Assembly: GCF_013362815.1 (NCBI RefSeq)
Contig: NZ_JABFVK010000016.1
Span: 1-64,000 of the forward strand
From: Hamadaea sp.
GTDB lineage: Bacteria; Actinomycetota; Actinomycetes; Mycobacteriales; Micromonosporaceae
Direction of reading: 5' to 3'
Length of the DNA: 64,000 nt
Shown here: piece after piece, positions 42,888-51,214 of the stretch
How the letters are laid out: each line of letters opens with the position of its first letter
Position numbering within the stretch: position 1 is the first letter of the stretch
Program-made: the position numbers and the translations under genes
Notes under the pieces: generated by a model
What the model was told of the DNA's origin: nothing
What the model saw: the letters and a program-made list of their open reading frames with translations, nothing else
Databases searched by the model: none

Positions 42888-43685
42888 TTAACGAACGGAC
42901 ACGCTCGCTTCCGCGGTGAGCGCCAGGAAGGTCAGCGATTCCTGGAGATACAGCTCGATCACGTTGGCGTCGTGCGCGAGATACCCGATGGCCAGATCCT
43001 GACCGAGGTGCAGCTCATAGTCACCGCCGCGAGTGGACACCAGCAACGCGCCTTCGAGCGCGGGAGCCCAGATGATCTCGCCGTCCTTCAGCAGCCGGGC
43101 CAAGTGCTGGTGAATGGGGTACCCATGATCGGTGGTCTCGGCGACCGCCGTGTACGCCTCAGCCGACAGCAGCAGGCTGTAGGGACCGGCGACCCCGGCC
43201 AACCGCAGCGCACTCATCGCCCGGGCCACGGTGTCGGGGAACTCACGGACGTCCTCGGGCATCGGCAGCGGTGCGTTCGAGCTGAACGGTCCGATGCCGA
43301 CGATCCCGGCCGCATCCGATCCGTCGAAGATGGTCCGGTCCTCGGCGAATCCGATGCGCTTCGCGGCATCCTTGACGGGCTGCCAGTCGGAGTCCTTCGC
43401 GCCTCGTTCGACGTCGTCCACGGCCTGGCGAGTGACGGTGAACGGGACGCGCAGCTCGACGACGGGCTGGTTCAGCCGCTGCCGGACGCGTACGCCCTCC
43501 ACGTGCGCGTCGAGCTCGCGAAGGTGGCCGGTTCCCACGGCGGACAACGTCACACCGGACGGCCCGACGACGTCGACCACCCGGCGTCCGCCGACGTTCC
43601 GGGTGAAGGTGCGACGCGCCTCGTCCTCGATCTCCGCCCACGCTGCCTCGGAGATCGGAGCGAGTTCCCGATGCAGGTTGTTCAT
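42888..43685 (-). CDS. Encapsulin shell protein (linocin M18 family)
   Basis: A 265-residue HK97-fold shell protein that self-assembles into a protein nanocompartment. The family's start MNNLHRELAPISEAAWAEIEDEARRTF is present (residues 1-27), followed by RRVVDVVGPSG, the E-loop region and KRIGFAEDRTIFDG. The axial segment SAEAYTAVAETTDHGYPIHQHL and the ending FLALTAEASVSVR are also typical. Its ATG overlaps the stop of the peroxidase gene (ATGA), the classic cargo-shell arrangement. It belongs to the type 1 encapsulins of about 265-270 residues, usually T=1. Confidence 0.95.
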   Translation of the reverse strand: MNNLHRELAPISEAAWAEIEDEARRTFTRNVGGRRVVDVVGPSGVTLSAVGTGHLRELDAHVEGVRVRQRLNQPVVELRVPFTVTRQAVDDVERGAKDSDWQPVKDAAKRIGFAEDRTIFDGSDAAGIVGIGPFSSNAPLPMPEDVREFPDTVARAMSALRLAGVAGPYSLLLSAEAYTAVAETTDHGYPIHQHLARLLKDGEIIWAPALEGALLVSTRGGDYELHLGQDLAIGYLAHDANVIELYLQESLTFLALTAEASVSVR

Positions 43686-44764
43686 GGTTGTCCGCTCCCT
43701 TTCAGGCTCCCGATCGCGAGCGATCCCGCGGCCGATCCTGTTGCCGGCGCCGCGACCGAGGCGGCTGATCCCGTTGCCGGTGCACCGATCGAGGCGGCCG
43801 GATCCGCGACGCCTTCGGCGATCGTGGTTCGCAGAGCCAGGCGAGCGGGTGGATCCTCGAGGAACTCGGCAGTGGGGACAAAAAACAGGTTCCCGGTGAC
43901 CGCGGTCGAGAAGTCGAGGATGCGGTCGTGGTTGCCGGGCGGGTCACCGATGAACATGTTCCGCAACATCTGCTCGATCACGTCCGGCGTGGCGGCGTAC
44001 CCGATGAAGTAGGTGCCGAACTCGCCCTTGCCGACCGAGCCGAACGGCATGTTGTCCCGGACGATCTGCCGCTCGGTCCCGTCGGGATCGGTGATCGTGT
44101 TCAGGGCGACGTGTGAGTTCGCCGGTTTCACCGCGTCGGGCAGCTCGATGTCGCTCAGCTTCCGGCGGCCGATCACGCGTTCCTGCTCCTCGACCGGCAG
44201 ACGCTCCCAGGTCGCCAAGTCGTGCAGGTACTTCTGCACGACGACATAGCTGCCTCCGGCGTACTCGGGGTCCTCGTCGCCGATCGTCACGGCGGCGACC
44301 GCCGCCGATCCGACGGGGTTCTCGGTGCCGTCGACGAATCCGAGGAGGTCGCGCTCGTCGAAGTAGCGGAAACCGTGGACCTCGTCCACGACGTCGGCGT
44401 ACGCGGCGAGGCGGAGCATGATCTGCCGGGCCAGCTCGAAACACAGGTCCAAGTGCCGGGCCCGCAGGTGGAACAGCAGGTCGCCCGGGGTCGACACGGC
44501 GGTATGCACGCTGCCGGTCAGCGCGGGGAACGGATGCAGCCCGACCGGCCGGGTCAGCCCGTACGCACGGTCCCAGAAGTCCGCGCCCACCCCGACGACG
44601 CAGCTCAACCCGTCGTCCGGTACGCGAAACCCGACCGCGCGGGTCAGCCCGGCGACGTCGGCGAGCACATCGCGTACTTCGTCTTCGGCCCCGGCTCGCA
44701 CGGTGACGACGAGGAAGACGGCCGCCTTCGCCGGCGGCGCCAGGACGTTCTGCGGCTCCAGCAT
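43682..44764 (-). CDS. DyP-type peroxidase, encapsulin cargo
   Basis: A 360-residue haem peroxidase of the dye-decolorising family. The distal motif GFVD145GTENP and proximal haem ligand NSH218VAL are intact, with the distal Arg expected in VRDNMPFG. The C-terminal 35 residues are an Ala/Gly/Pro linker with the repeat GAPATGSAA, ending in SLAIGSLKGSGQP. That is an encapsulin targeting peptide of the L-x-I-G-S-L-K type. The ATG at 44764 begins MLEPQNVLAPPAK. It would be packed inside the shell encoded by the next gene, protecting against peroxide. Confidence 0.95.
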   Translation of the reverse strand: MLEPQNVLAPPAKAAVFLVVTVRAGAEDEVRDVLADVAGLTRAVGFRVPDDGLSCVVGVGADFWDRAYGLTRPVGLHPFPALTGSVHTAVSTPGDLLFHLRARHLDLCFELARQIMLRLAAYADVVDEVHGFRYFDERDLLGFVDGTENPVGSAAVAAVTIGDEDPEYAGGSYVVVQKYLHDLATWERLPVEEQERVIGRRKLSDIELPDAVKPANSHVALNTITDPDGTERQIVRDNMPFGSVGKGEFGTYFIGYAATPDVIEQMLRNMFIGDPPGNHDRILDFSTAVTGNLFFVPTAEFLEDPPARLALRTTIAEGVADPAASIGAPATGSAASVAAPATGSAAGSLAIGSLKGSGQP

Positions 44765-44916
44765 CTGATCACCCTCGGCCAGCCTATCGGCGCTCGGCCG
44801 GTTCAGCGGGCGAATGCCGGACGACACCGGTCCCTGAGGAACGGGCAGGTCGAACGAGTCCACCGGATAGCGATTGGCGCCTGCCCGGGGTGGACGCTGC
44901 GCCGTACGGTGGAATC

Positions 44917-45564
44917 ATGATCTTCGCGCACGTCGGCGACACCCATTTCGACGGCGGCGAACGGGCCCGGCTGCGCGCCCGGCGCGTGATGACCTGGCTG
45001 CGGCCGATGCCGCTGGACGCGATCGTGGTCAGCGGAGACATCGCCGATCACGGGGCGATCGAGGAGTACGAGGAGGCCCGCGCGGAACTCGTCGCGCCGG
45101 TTCCGGTGCTGATGCTGCCCGGCAACCACGACGTACGCGCGGCGTACCGCAAAGTGCTGGGCGAGGACTCGGGCGACGGGCCGATCAACAGCGTGCACCG
45201 CGTGGGCGGGGTTCTGTTCGCGCTGTGCGATTCGAGCATTCCGGGTCGTCACGACGGCTTGCTCGCCCCGGGCGTCGTCTCGACGACCCGCTTGCCATGG
45301 ACCACGCCGGAGGAGCTGACCCGCGGCGGCGTTGATCATGGCGGTATGGGATTGATCAGGGTGGTGTGGACTCGACACGCCGATCGATCACGCCCGATAG
45401 TTCATGATCACGCGGAAAGGGCGGGGGCCGCGCGGAAAGGGCGCGGAAAGGGCGGGGGCCGCGCGGAAAGGGCGCGGAAAGGGCGGGGGCCGCGCGGAAA
45501 GGGCGGGGGCCGGGCGCCCGTTCGTAGGGCGCCCGGGCGAGTCAGCCTCAGGCCGGCATCGTGA
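44917..45564 (+). pseudogene. Metallophosphoesterase, truncated and run into tandem repeats
   Basis: The first 130 residues are a normal calcineurin-like phosphoesterase: MIFAHVGDTHFDGG (first metal site), VVSGDIADHGAIEEYEEA, LMLPGNHDVR, and INSVHRVGGVLFALCDSSIPG. After residue 135 the sequence stops resembling the family. The C-terminal metal-binding histidines (HHP and GH motifs) are missing. The frame runs on into a repeat tract and ends at 45564 as an Arg/Gly-rich tail. The normal length is about 260-280 residues. The gene has lost its second half and is likely inactive. It is divergent from the peroxidase gene. Confidence 0.75.
45412..45512. repeat. Three perfect 31-bp tandem repeats plus a partial copy
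   Basis: The tract is built from two blocks, A (GCGGAAAGGGC, 11 bases) and B (GGGGGCCGC, 9 bases), in the order ABA-ABA-ABA-B from 45412 to 45512. It is followed by two GGGCGCCCG copies separated by TTCGTA, which form a hairpin. The period of 31 is not a multiple of three, so the tract is not selected as protein. There are no unique spacers, so it is not a CRISPR array. Confidence 0.85.
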
Positions 45565-45705
45565 ACCTCCTCTTGCTGCGGCGGACGGCCGGATGCCGTC
45601 CCGCGAGGCCAACGAGCCCGGCGAGCAGGGGAGACATGGTCCACGATGGAGATCACCCGCACGCGCCGCGTGACGCGGCCCATGATCGGGCGATCGGGTG
45701 ACGCG

Positions 45706-46020
45706 TCAGGCCTCCGGATTCGGGTGACCACGCGGCCGCCGCATCCGGCGCGTCGCGGGCTTGCTGACGGCGCCCGAGCGGGCGAGATGGTCGTAGATGG
45801 CGTCCCGGTACGCGACGACGGCCACGACCAGGTCGGAGGCGAGTTCCAGATCCGCCTTCGTCAGTTCGCCGCCTTCGCTGGCGGCGAACGGGGTGAGCAT
45901 GATCTCGGTCAGCCCGGAGCGGATCCACAGCATCGGGGGGCCGCCGTCCTCGGTGTCGGTCCGGATGATCGCTTCTGAGCCGAGGCGGAGCACCACCTCC
46001 AGGGCTGATGGCTCACGCAC
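45706..46020 (-). CDS. Hypothetical protein, 104 residues
   Basis: This is read from a GTG at 46020 with GGAGGG four bases upstream; the frame is open further upstream without a better start. Features are a small mixed domain VVLRLGSEAIIRTDTEDGG, then PMLWIRSGLTEIMLTPF, a helix KADLELASDLVVAVVAYRDAIYDHLA, and a basic tail TRRMRRPRGHP. The basic tail could bind nucleic acid. No family is recognised. It is divergent from the HTH-TPR regulator gene. Confidence 0.5.
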   Translation of the reverse strand: MREPSALEVVLRLGSEAIIRTDTEDGGPPMLWIRSGLTEIMLTPFAASEGGELTKADLELASDLVVAVVAYRDAIYDHLARSGAVSKPATRRMRRPRGHPNPEA

Positions 46021-46187
46021 GGTGCCCTCCGCTGAAGCTGTCGTTCCCAATGAAGCCGGTGTCACGGTGACCAGCCAACCAGGTACGCCGCTCCACCGAC
46101 ACGGTGACAACGTCGCAGAAAGGTGGCATCGGCGTTGCACGGGCTGTCCTGATCTGCGTAAATATGCAAGACGGTTGGGGGTGGACG

Positions 46188-47525
46188 GTGAAGCGCCGGG
46201 CGCTGGCGGAGCGACGCAAGACGATGGGGTTCAGTCAGGAGGACCTGGCGGCCGAACTCGGCGTCGACCGCACCACCGTCATCCGCTGGGAATCCGGCGA
46301 GACCGAGCCCCAGCCGTGGCACCGTCCCCGGCTGGCGAAAGCGTTGCGGCTGCCCGTCGAAGACCTCGCCGACCTGCTCAGCGGCCCGGGGTCGGCGTAC
46401 GCCCCGGCTCCGCCGGCCGGCCCGGCTCTGTCCTGGGAGGACGGTCCGGCACGGGAACTCTACCGGCGCGGATACGGCCTGCTCGGGCACGACGACCGGC
46501 AGGGGATCGAGGCCGCCGCGGCCCTGCTCGAACGGGCGGTCGACCACGATCCCACGTTCGCGGGTGCGATCGCCGCCCGCGGCTACACCCGGTGGCGCAA
46601 GTACTTCGCGGGCTGGCCGGACTCCGGTGAGGCGCTGCAACGGGCGTTGCGCGACGTGGAAGCGGCGCTCGAAGCCGATCCCGGTTCGGTGATCGCGCAC
46701 GTCACCTTCATCCGGGCCTGCTGGGACATGGGCTGGCACGAGCACGCGCTGCGCGCCGGTCGCTCGGTCTACTTGCGTCACCCGGACAGCCTCGACGCCT
46801 CGGCCGCGTTCGCCCGCGCGCTGACCAACGCCGGGCTCGCCGACGTCGCCCTGCCGCTCGTCGAGGCGGTGCTGGCGACCGACCCCACCGATCTGGCCGC
46901 GCAGAAACTGCGGATCTGGTGCCTGATGCTGCTCGGCCGCCACGAAACCGCGGTGCGGACCGCCGGGGCGTACCTGATCAGTCATCCCACCGACGCGAAC
47001 ACGCGCTGGGCGGTCGCGCTGGCGGCGTACCACATGGAAGATCGCGGCCTCGCGGCGCGCGTGGCCCGCGAGGCCGTCACGGCCGATCCCGAAGACATGA
47101 CAGTGTGGACACTCCTCGGCTATCTGGACCCCGGGACCTGGGGCGAGGCGCTGGATCGGCTGAGCGCGAGCGAGCCGAACAGCCGGACCGCCGCCTGGCT
47201 CGCGAACATCCACGCGGCGGCCGGGCAGGTGGAGACGGCCCGGCGGCTGGCGGACGAGCTCCGCGCCGCGCATCCGGCCAACGGCTACATCACCTATCGA
47301 TTGGCCCACGTGTACGCACAACTGGGGCAGTCCGAGCTCGCATTGGGGTGTCTGCGCACCGCGATCGAGCTGGGTTTCCTGTCGGCGCAGTTGTTGCGGC
47401 GGGAACAGGATTTCGGCCTCGCCTCGCTGCGTGGACTGAGCGGCTATGAGACGCTTCTCCAGCAGCTCGACGACAATGTGGAGCGATGCCGGCGCTTGTA
47501 TGTTCCGTGGGGAGCCGCGAGATGA
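46188..47525 (+). CDS. XRE-type HTH regulator with TPR domain
   Basis: A 445-residue protein: the N-terminal Cro/C1-type HTH (VKRRALAERRKTMGFSQEDL, then LGVDRTTVIRWESGETEP) is followed by a short linker and about seven tetratricopeptide-like helix pairs from residue 85 to the end (for example ALLERAVDHDPTFAGAIAAR). Similar proteins sense peptides or partner proteins through the TPR part. The GTG at 46188 places the HTH at the N-terminus; an ATG at 46164 is possible. Its stop overlaps the start of the deformylase gene (ATGA), an unusual coupling of a regulator to a translation-maturation enzyme. Confidence 0.8.
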   Translation: MKRRALAERRKTMGFSQEDLAAELGVDRTTVIRWESGETEPQPWHRPRLAKALRLPVEDLADLLSGPGSAYAPAPPAGPALSWEDGPARELYRRGYGLLGHDDRQGIEAAAALLERAVDHDPTFAGAIAARGYTRWRKYFAGWPDSGEALQRALRDVEAALEADPGSVIAHVTFIRACWDMGWHEHALRAGRSVYLRHPDSLDASAAFARALTNAGLADVALPLVEAVLATDPTDLAAQKLRIWCLMLLGRHETAVRTAGAYLISHPTDANTRWAVALAAYHMEDRGLAARVAREAVTADPEDMTVWTLLGYLDPGTWGEALDRLSASEPNSRTAAWLANIHAAAGQVETARRLADELRAAHPANGYITYRLAHVYAQLGQSELALGCLRTAIELGFLSAQLLRREQDFGLASLRGLSGYETLLQQLDDNVERCRRLYVPWGAAR

Positions 47526-48097
47526 GCTTGGCCAAGAGCGACCGCGGCTGGATGTCCGGCATCGCCGGCGAAGGCCTGGTCACGATCGGCGACCCTCGGC
47601 TGAAGGCGCCCGTCGCGCTGATCGATCCCGTCTCGGCGGCGGAGAATCTGCTGGACGCGATGGTCGCGCGACTGCGTTCGCTCAACGGCGCCGGGCTGGC
47701 CGCGCCGCAGGTCGGGGTGTCCGCCCGGGTCGTGGTCATCGAGGTACGCAAGACCGACGTGTTCCCCGATCGGCCCGAGACGCCGCTCGTCGAGATGGTC
47801 AACCCCGTGATCGTCCAGCGCACCCCGGCCGACGTGCTGGGCTGGGAGGGGTGTTTCAGCGTACCGGGGATCATGGGGGTCGTTCCCCGCTCGTTCTCCG
47901 TCGTCGTCACTTTCGCCGGGCGTGCCGGCACGGTCGTGAACCAGGAGTTCACCGGGTACGCCGCCCGCGTCGTCCAGCATGAGGTCGACCACCTCGACGG
48001 CTTCGAGTTCGTCGACCGGATGGAGTCGATGGCGAGCCTGACGACGGTGCAGAACTACCTCGACCATCGGCGGGACGACCCCTCCTGGGTCTCCTGA
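47522..48097 (+). CDS. def: Peptide deformylase
   Basis: A 191-residue metallo-amidase that removes formyl groups from nascent proteins. All three family motifs are present: GAGLAAPQVG (motif 1), EGCFSVPG (motif 2, with the metal-binding Cys), and H153-EVDH with LDG after it (motif 3, HExxH). Glu and both His ligands are intact. The N-terminus has an extra 20 residues (MSLAKSDRGWMSGIAGEG) before the usual ILTIGDPRL-like strand. Co-expression with the HTH-TPR protein suggests an inducible second copy rather than the housekeeping enzyme, which often lies next to fmt. Confidence 0.92.
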   Translation: MSLAKSDRGWMSGIAGEGLVTIGDPRLKAPVALIDPVSAAENLLDAMVARLRSLNGAGLAAPQVGVSARVVVIEVRKTDVFPDRPETPLVEMVNPVIVQRTPADVLGWEGCFSVPGIMGVVPRSFSVVVTFAGRAGTVVNQEFTGYAARVVQHEVDHLDGFEFVDRMESMASLTTVQNYLDHRRDDPSWVS

Positions 48098-48111
48098 CGC
48101 TTCTCCTTTGG

Positions 48112-48176
48112 GCGCTGGATCAGGGTTCTGGGTCGAATCTTGGGAGAAGATTCGACCCAGAACCCTGATCCAGCGC
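48112..48176. repeat. Long palindromic repeat, copy 2 (perfect), bidirectional terminator
   Basis: Two 30-base arms, 48112-48141 and 48147-48176, pair perfectly around GGGAG. The arm begins GCGCTGGATCAGGG. The right arm is identical over 30 bases to that of the copy at 10854-10917. It fills the gap between the stop of def and the stop of the convergent HbpS-like gene. The hairpin is much longer than a normal terminator, so it is best seen as a REP-like dispersed element used as one. Confidence 0.88.
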
Positions 48177-48186
48177 CTTACAAGGG

Positions 48187-48723
48187 TCAGCGGAGTGCGG
48201 CCGCACCGGCGGCGGCGTACTTCTCGTCCAGGTCGCCGCTAGGAGCGCCGCCCACGCCTATGCCGGCGATCGGCGCACCGTCGACGACGACGGGAACCCC
48301 GCCACCCAGGAACAGCGTGCCCGGGATGTCGCGGATGGACGGTCCGTCGCCACCGGCCCGGGCGGCGAGCGCCGAGGTGGCCTGGCCGAAGGAGACGGCG
48401 GTGAACGCCTTCTGCTCGGCCGACTCGTCGGTCTGCGGGCCGGCCCCGGTGCTGTGCAGGGCGATGCGGACGACGCCCGACCGGTCCATCACCACGACGG
48501 ACACCTTCTGGCCGTCCTTGGTGGCGGCGGCGAGTGCGGCCTGCGCGGCGCGCATGACGGCGTCGTCGGTCAGCGTACGCACCTCGACGGTGGAGCGGAC
48601 GGACACGGCGGGAGTGGCGGTGACGGCGGCGGCAGTCGTCGCGGGCAGCGCGATCCCCAGGGCACCCGCAGCGGTCAGGGCGCCTGCTCCGACGGTGAGG
48701 GCGAGACGGCGGCTCATCTGCAT
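48187..48723 (-). CDS. Secreted GlcG/HbpS-family haem-binding-type protein
   Basis: A 178-residue exported protein. The start MQMSRRLALTVGAGALTAAG has a twin Arg and a hydrophobic core with a likely cut after TTAAA near residue 32. The mature part is the GlcG/HbpS fold: LTDDAVMRAAQAALAAATKDG, VSVVVMDRSGVVRIAL, KAFTAVSFGQATSALA, GGGVPVVVDGAPIAGIGVGG. In Streptomyces reticuli the homologue HbpS binds haem and, outside the cell, controls the SenS/SenR pair. Here the gene is divergent from exactly such a kinase/regulator pair, 135 bases away. Confidence 0.85.
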   Translation of the reverse strand: MQMSRRLALTVGAGALTAAGALGIALPATTAAAVTATPAVSVRSTVEVRTLTDDAVMRAAQAALAAATKDGQKVSVVVMDRSGVVRIALHSTGAGPQTDESAEQKAFTAVSFGQATSALAARAGGDGPSIRDIPGTLFLGGGVPVVVDGAPIAGIGVGGAPSGDLDEKYAAAGAAALR

Positions 48724-48857
48724 GATCTCTTTCCTTTCAAGCGGCTGATGGAATCGAGTCTTGCCGGGAAAACAGGCCCTCACTTGGTGCGGGAGATCGA
48801 CGGCGGCATCCATCGAATGGTTGATGGCGGCGCTCCCGGCGGCCTTAGGGTTGGATC

Positions 48858-49916
48858 ATGCGCGTTTGGATGCATGCCGGGTTCTACCTGCTGCTCGCCT
48901 CGTCGGCGGCCAGGTATGTGGCCCGGCATGGCTGGAACGCGCCGGTGCTCGGGCTCGCCGCCCTCCTGGCGATCGCGTACGCCCTGACGATGGTGTGGCA
49001 GCCGCGCCGGATGGGGCTGATCCTCGTCGCCGTCGTATGGCTGGCCATCGTCCTGATCGCGCCCAGCTTCGCCCTGTGCGCTGTGCCACTCGTCTTCGTC
49101 GCGCTGGATGACTACTCCCCGCGTACGGCGATCACGATCATCGCCGTGCTCACCGCGGTGGTGGTGCTCTCCTTCGTCCGGCTCAACGGGTGGCATCCCG
49201 ATCTCGGGCTGGTCGCCGGTCCGGCCGGGGTGGCGATCATCACCACGGCGGCGTACCTGCAGCTCGCCCGGACCAGCCAGGCGCTCGCCGAGAGCCGCCG
49301 TCGCGCGGGGGCCCTGGAGGAACGGGCCCGGCTCGCCCGGGACCTGCACGACACCGTCGCCCAGGGCATGTCCAGCGTGAACCTGCTGCTCCAGGCGGCC
49401 GACCGGGCGTGGCCGGCCGATGCCGCCCAGGCGAACCTCCGGCAGGCGATGACGGTCAACCGCGAGACCCTCGGCGACATCCGTACCGTCGTCATGGATC
49501 TCAATTCGTTGCAGGGGCGCAGCCTGGAGCAGGCGATCGCCGACGTATGCGCATCGACGCCGACGCCGCAGGTCCGGTTCGCCGTGGACGGCGAGCGCTA
49601 TCCGCTCCCCGAGACGACGACGATGACGCTGCTGCGGATCGCCCAGGGTGCGCTCGCCAACGTGACCGAGCATGCCCAGGCGCAGGCAGCCGCGGTCACC
49701 TTGAGTTACCTGCCCGATGAAGTTCGGCTCGATGTGGTGGATGACGGGATCGGCTTCGATCCGACTCAGCCCGCCGCCGGTCCGGGCCGAGGCTTCGGCC
49801 TGGAGGCGATCGCCCGGCGGGCCGAACTGGCCGGTGGCCGGGTCACCGTCGAGTCCGAACCGGGCCGGGGCACGGCGATCGCGGTGGCGATCCCGACGGA
49901 GGGAGTCTCCTCATGA
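48858..49916 (+). CDS. NarL-family sensor kinase, SenS-like
   Basis: A 352-residue kinase with five hydrophobic helices in about residues 8-135. The HisKA_3 motif RARLARDLH164DTVAQGMSSVNLLLQ follows a short coil, then HATPase_c with LLRIAQGALANVTEHAQA and the G boxes VDDGIGFD and GFGLEAIARRAEL. The membrane plan and small extracytoplasmic loops match SenS, and the neighbouring HbpS-type gene strengthens this. Its stop overlaps the start of the response regulator (ATGA). Confidence 0.88.
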   Translation: MRVWMHAGFYLLLASSAARYVARHGWNAPVLGLAALLAIAYALTMVWQPRRMGLILVAVVWLAIVLIAPSFALCAVPLVFVALDDYSPRTAITIIAVLTAVVVLSFVRLNGWHPDLGLVAGPAGVAIITTAAYLQLARTSQALAESRRRAGALEERARLARDLHDTVAQGMSSVNLLLQAADRAWPADAAQANLRQAMTVNRETLGDIRTVVMDLNSLQGRSLEQAIADVCASTPTPQVRFAVDGERYPLPETTTMTLLRIAQGALANVTEHAQAQAAAVTLSYLPDEVRLDVVDDGIGFDPTQPAAGPGRGFGLEAIARRAELAGGRVTVESEPGRGTAIAVAIPTEGVSS

Positions 49917-50545
49917 GGCTGATGCTGGTCGACGATCACGTGGTCGTCCGGGCGGGACTCCGCGCGCTGCTGGAGTCCCAGCCGGGCGTCGAGGTGGTCG
50001 CCGAGACGGGCACCGGCGAACAGGCGGTGTCGCTGGCCGCCGCGTTGCAACCCGAGGTCGTCCTCATGGACCTCCAGCTCGGGTCGGGCATCGACGGCGT
50101 CGAAGCGACCCGGCGACTGCTGGAGCTCGACCCGTCTCCGCGCGTGCTTGTACTGACCACTTACGACAGTGACGCGGACGTGGTCCGTGCGATGGCGGCC
50201 GGTGCGGTCGGCTACATCCTGAAGGACATCGCGCCGGACGCCTTGTTCCGCGCGATCGAGGACGCGGCCGCGGGGCGTACCGCGCTGTCGGCTGCGGTCG
50301 CGGGACGGCTCGCTCGTCAGGTGCACCAGCCGGGCGTCGCGCTGTCGGCCCGGGAGACCGAGATCGTCACCCTGCTCGCCGAGGGGCTGACCAATCAGCA
50401 GATCGCCCGCCGCCTGCTGATCAGCGAGGCCACCGTCAAGACCCACCTCGTGCACATCTTCGGCAAGCTCGGCGTCGATTCGCGTACCGCGGCGGTCACG
50501 GAAGCGGTCAACCGCCGCCTGATCACCCTGCGAGGTCGTCCATGA
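49913..50545 (+). CDS. NarL/LuxR-type response regulator, SenR-like
   Basis: A 210-residue regulator. The receiver has MRLMLVDDHVVVRAGLRALL, phosphorylation site D53 in VVLMDLQLGSGIDG, and Lys in GYILKDIAPDALF. The LuxR HTH spans about 145-200 (SARETEIVTLLAEGLTNQQI, then ISEATVKTHLVHIFGKLGV). It is the second gene of the operon kinase-regulator-ankyrin. By analogy with SenR it may control peroxide or haem-related genes; the DyP-encapsulin operon 5 kb away is a conceivable target. Confidence 0.92.
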   Translation: MRLMLVDDHVVVRAGLRALLESQPGVEVVAETGTGEQAVSLAAALQPEVVLMDLQLGSGIDGVEATRRLLELDPSPRVLVLTTYDSDADVVRAMAAGAVGYILKDIAPDALFRAIEDAAAGRTALSAAVAGRLARQVHQPGVALSARETEIVTLLAEGLTNQQIARRLLISEATVKTHLVHIFGKLGVDSRTAAVTEAVNRRLITLRGRP

Positions 50546-51210
50546 AGCGCCGTCTCATCGTGCTGTTCGCGGTCCTCGCGGCCGTGCTGTCCATCACCGT
50601 CGTCGCCTTGCAGAAAGAGAAGCCCGCCATGCCCTCCGCCGAAACCTTGCTGTCCGCGGCTTCTTCCGGTGACACCGCGACGGTACGCCGAGAGCTGGCG
50701 GCCGGCGTGCCGGTCGACGTACGCGACGGCAACCGGCGTACGCCGTTGCTGCTGGCGGCGCTCAACGATCACGTCGACACCGCGAAGGTGCTACTGGCGG
50801 CGGGGGCCGACGTCGACGCGCAAGACGACCGGGACGACAGCCCATGGCTGGTCACCGGCGTCACGGGCAGCGTGGCCATGCTGGAGGCGCTGCTTCCGGC
50901 CGAGCCCGACCTGAACCTGCGCAACCGGTTCGGCGGCATCTCGGTGATCCCGGCCAGCGAACGCGGTCACGTCGACTACGTACGCCGAGTGGTGCAGACC
51001 GGCATCAACGTGAACCACGTGAACGACCTGGGCTGGACCGCCATGCTGGAGGCGATCATCCTCGGCGACGGCACCCAGCCGTACGTGGACATCGTCCAGA
51101 TCCTCCTGAACGCCGGGGCAGACCCGGGCATCGGCGACAAGAACGGCGTCACTCCGGTGCAGCACGCCAAGGAGCGCGGCTACACCGAGATCGCGGCGTT
51201 GCTCGCCTAG
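50542..51210 (+). CDS. Ankyrin-repeat protein with N-terminal membrane anchor
   Basis: A 222-residue protein whose start overlaps the regulator's stop (ATGA). A hydrophobic N-terminal segment (LIVLFAVLAAVLSITVVAL) is an uncleaved anchor or signal peptide. It is followed by five ankyrin units, for example RRTPLLLAALNDHVDTAKVL and LGWTAMLEAIILGDGTQP, which end in a normal capping helix. Such proteins mediate protein-protein contacts. Bacterial ankyrin genes of this size are linked to catalase/peroxide defence in other genera (AnkB). Placement in an HbpS/SenS/SenR-like operon supports an oxidative-stress role. Confidence 0.83.
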   Translation: MKRRLIVLFAVLAAVLSITVVALQKEKPAMPSAETLLSAASSGDTATVRRELAAGVPVDVRDGNRRTPLLLAALNDHVDTAKVLLAAGADVDAQDDRDDSPWLVTGVTGSVAMLEALLPAEPDLNLRNRFGGISVIPASERGHVDYVRRVVQTGINVNHVNDLGWTAMLEAIILGDGTQPYVDIVQILLNAGADPGIGDKNGVTPVQHAKERGYTEIAALLA

Positions 51211-51214
51211 GAGA

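Noticed and set aside
45412-45512. Possible CRISPR array
   Set aside because: The units abut directly with no unique spacers, and no cas genes are present.
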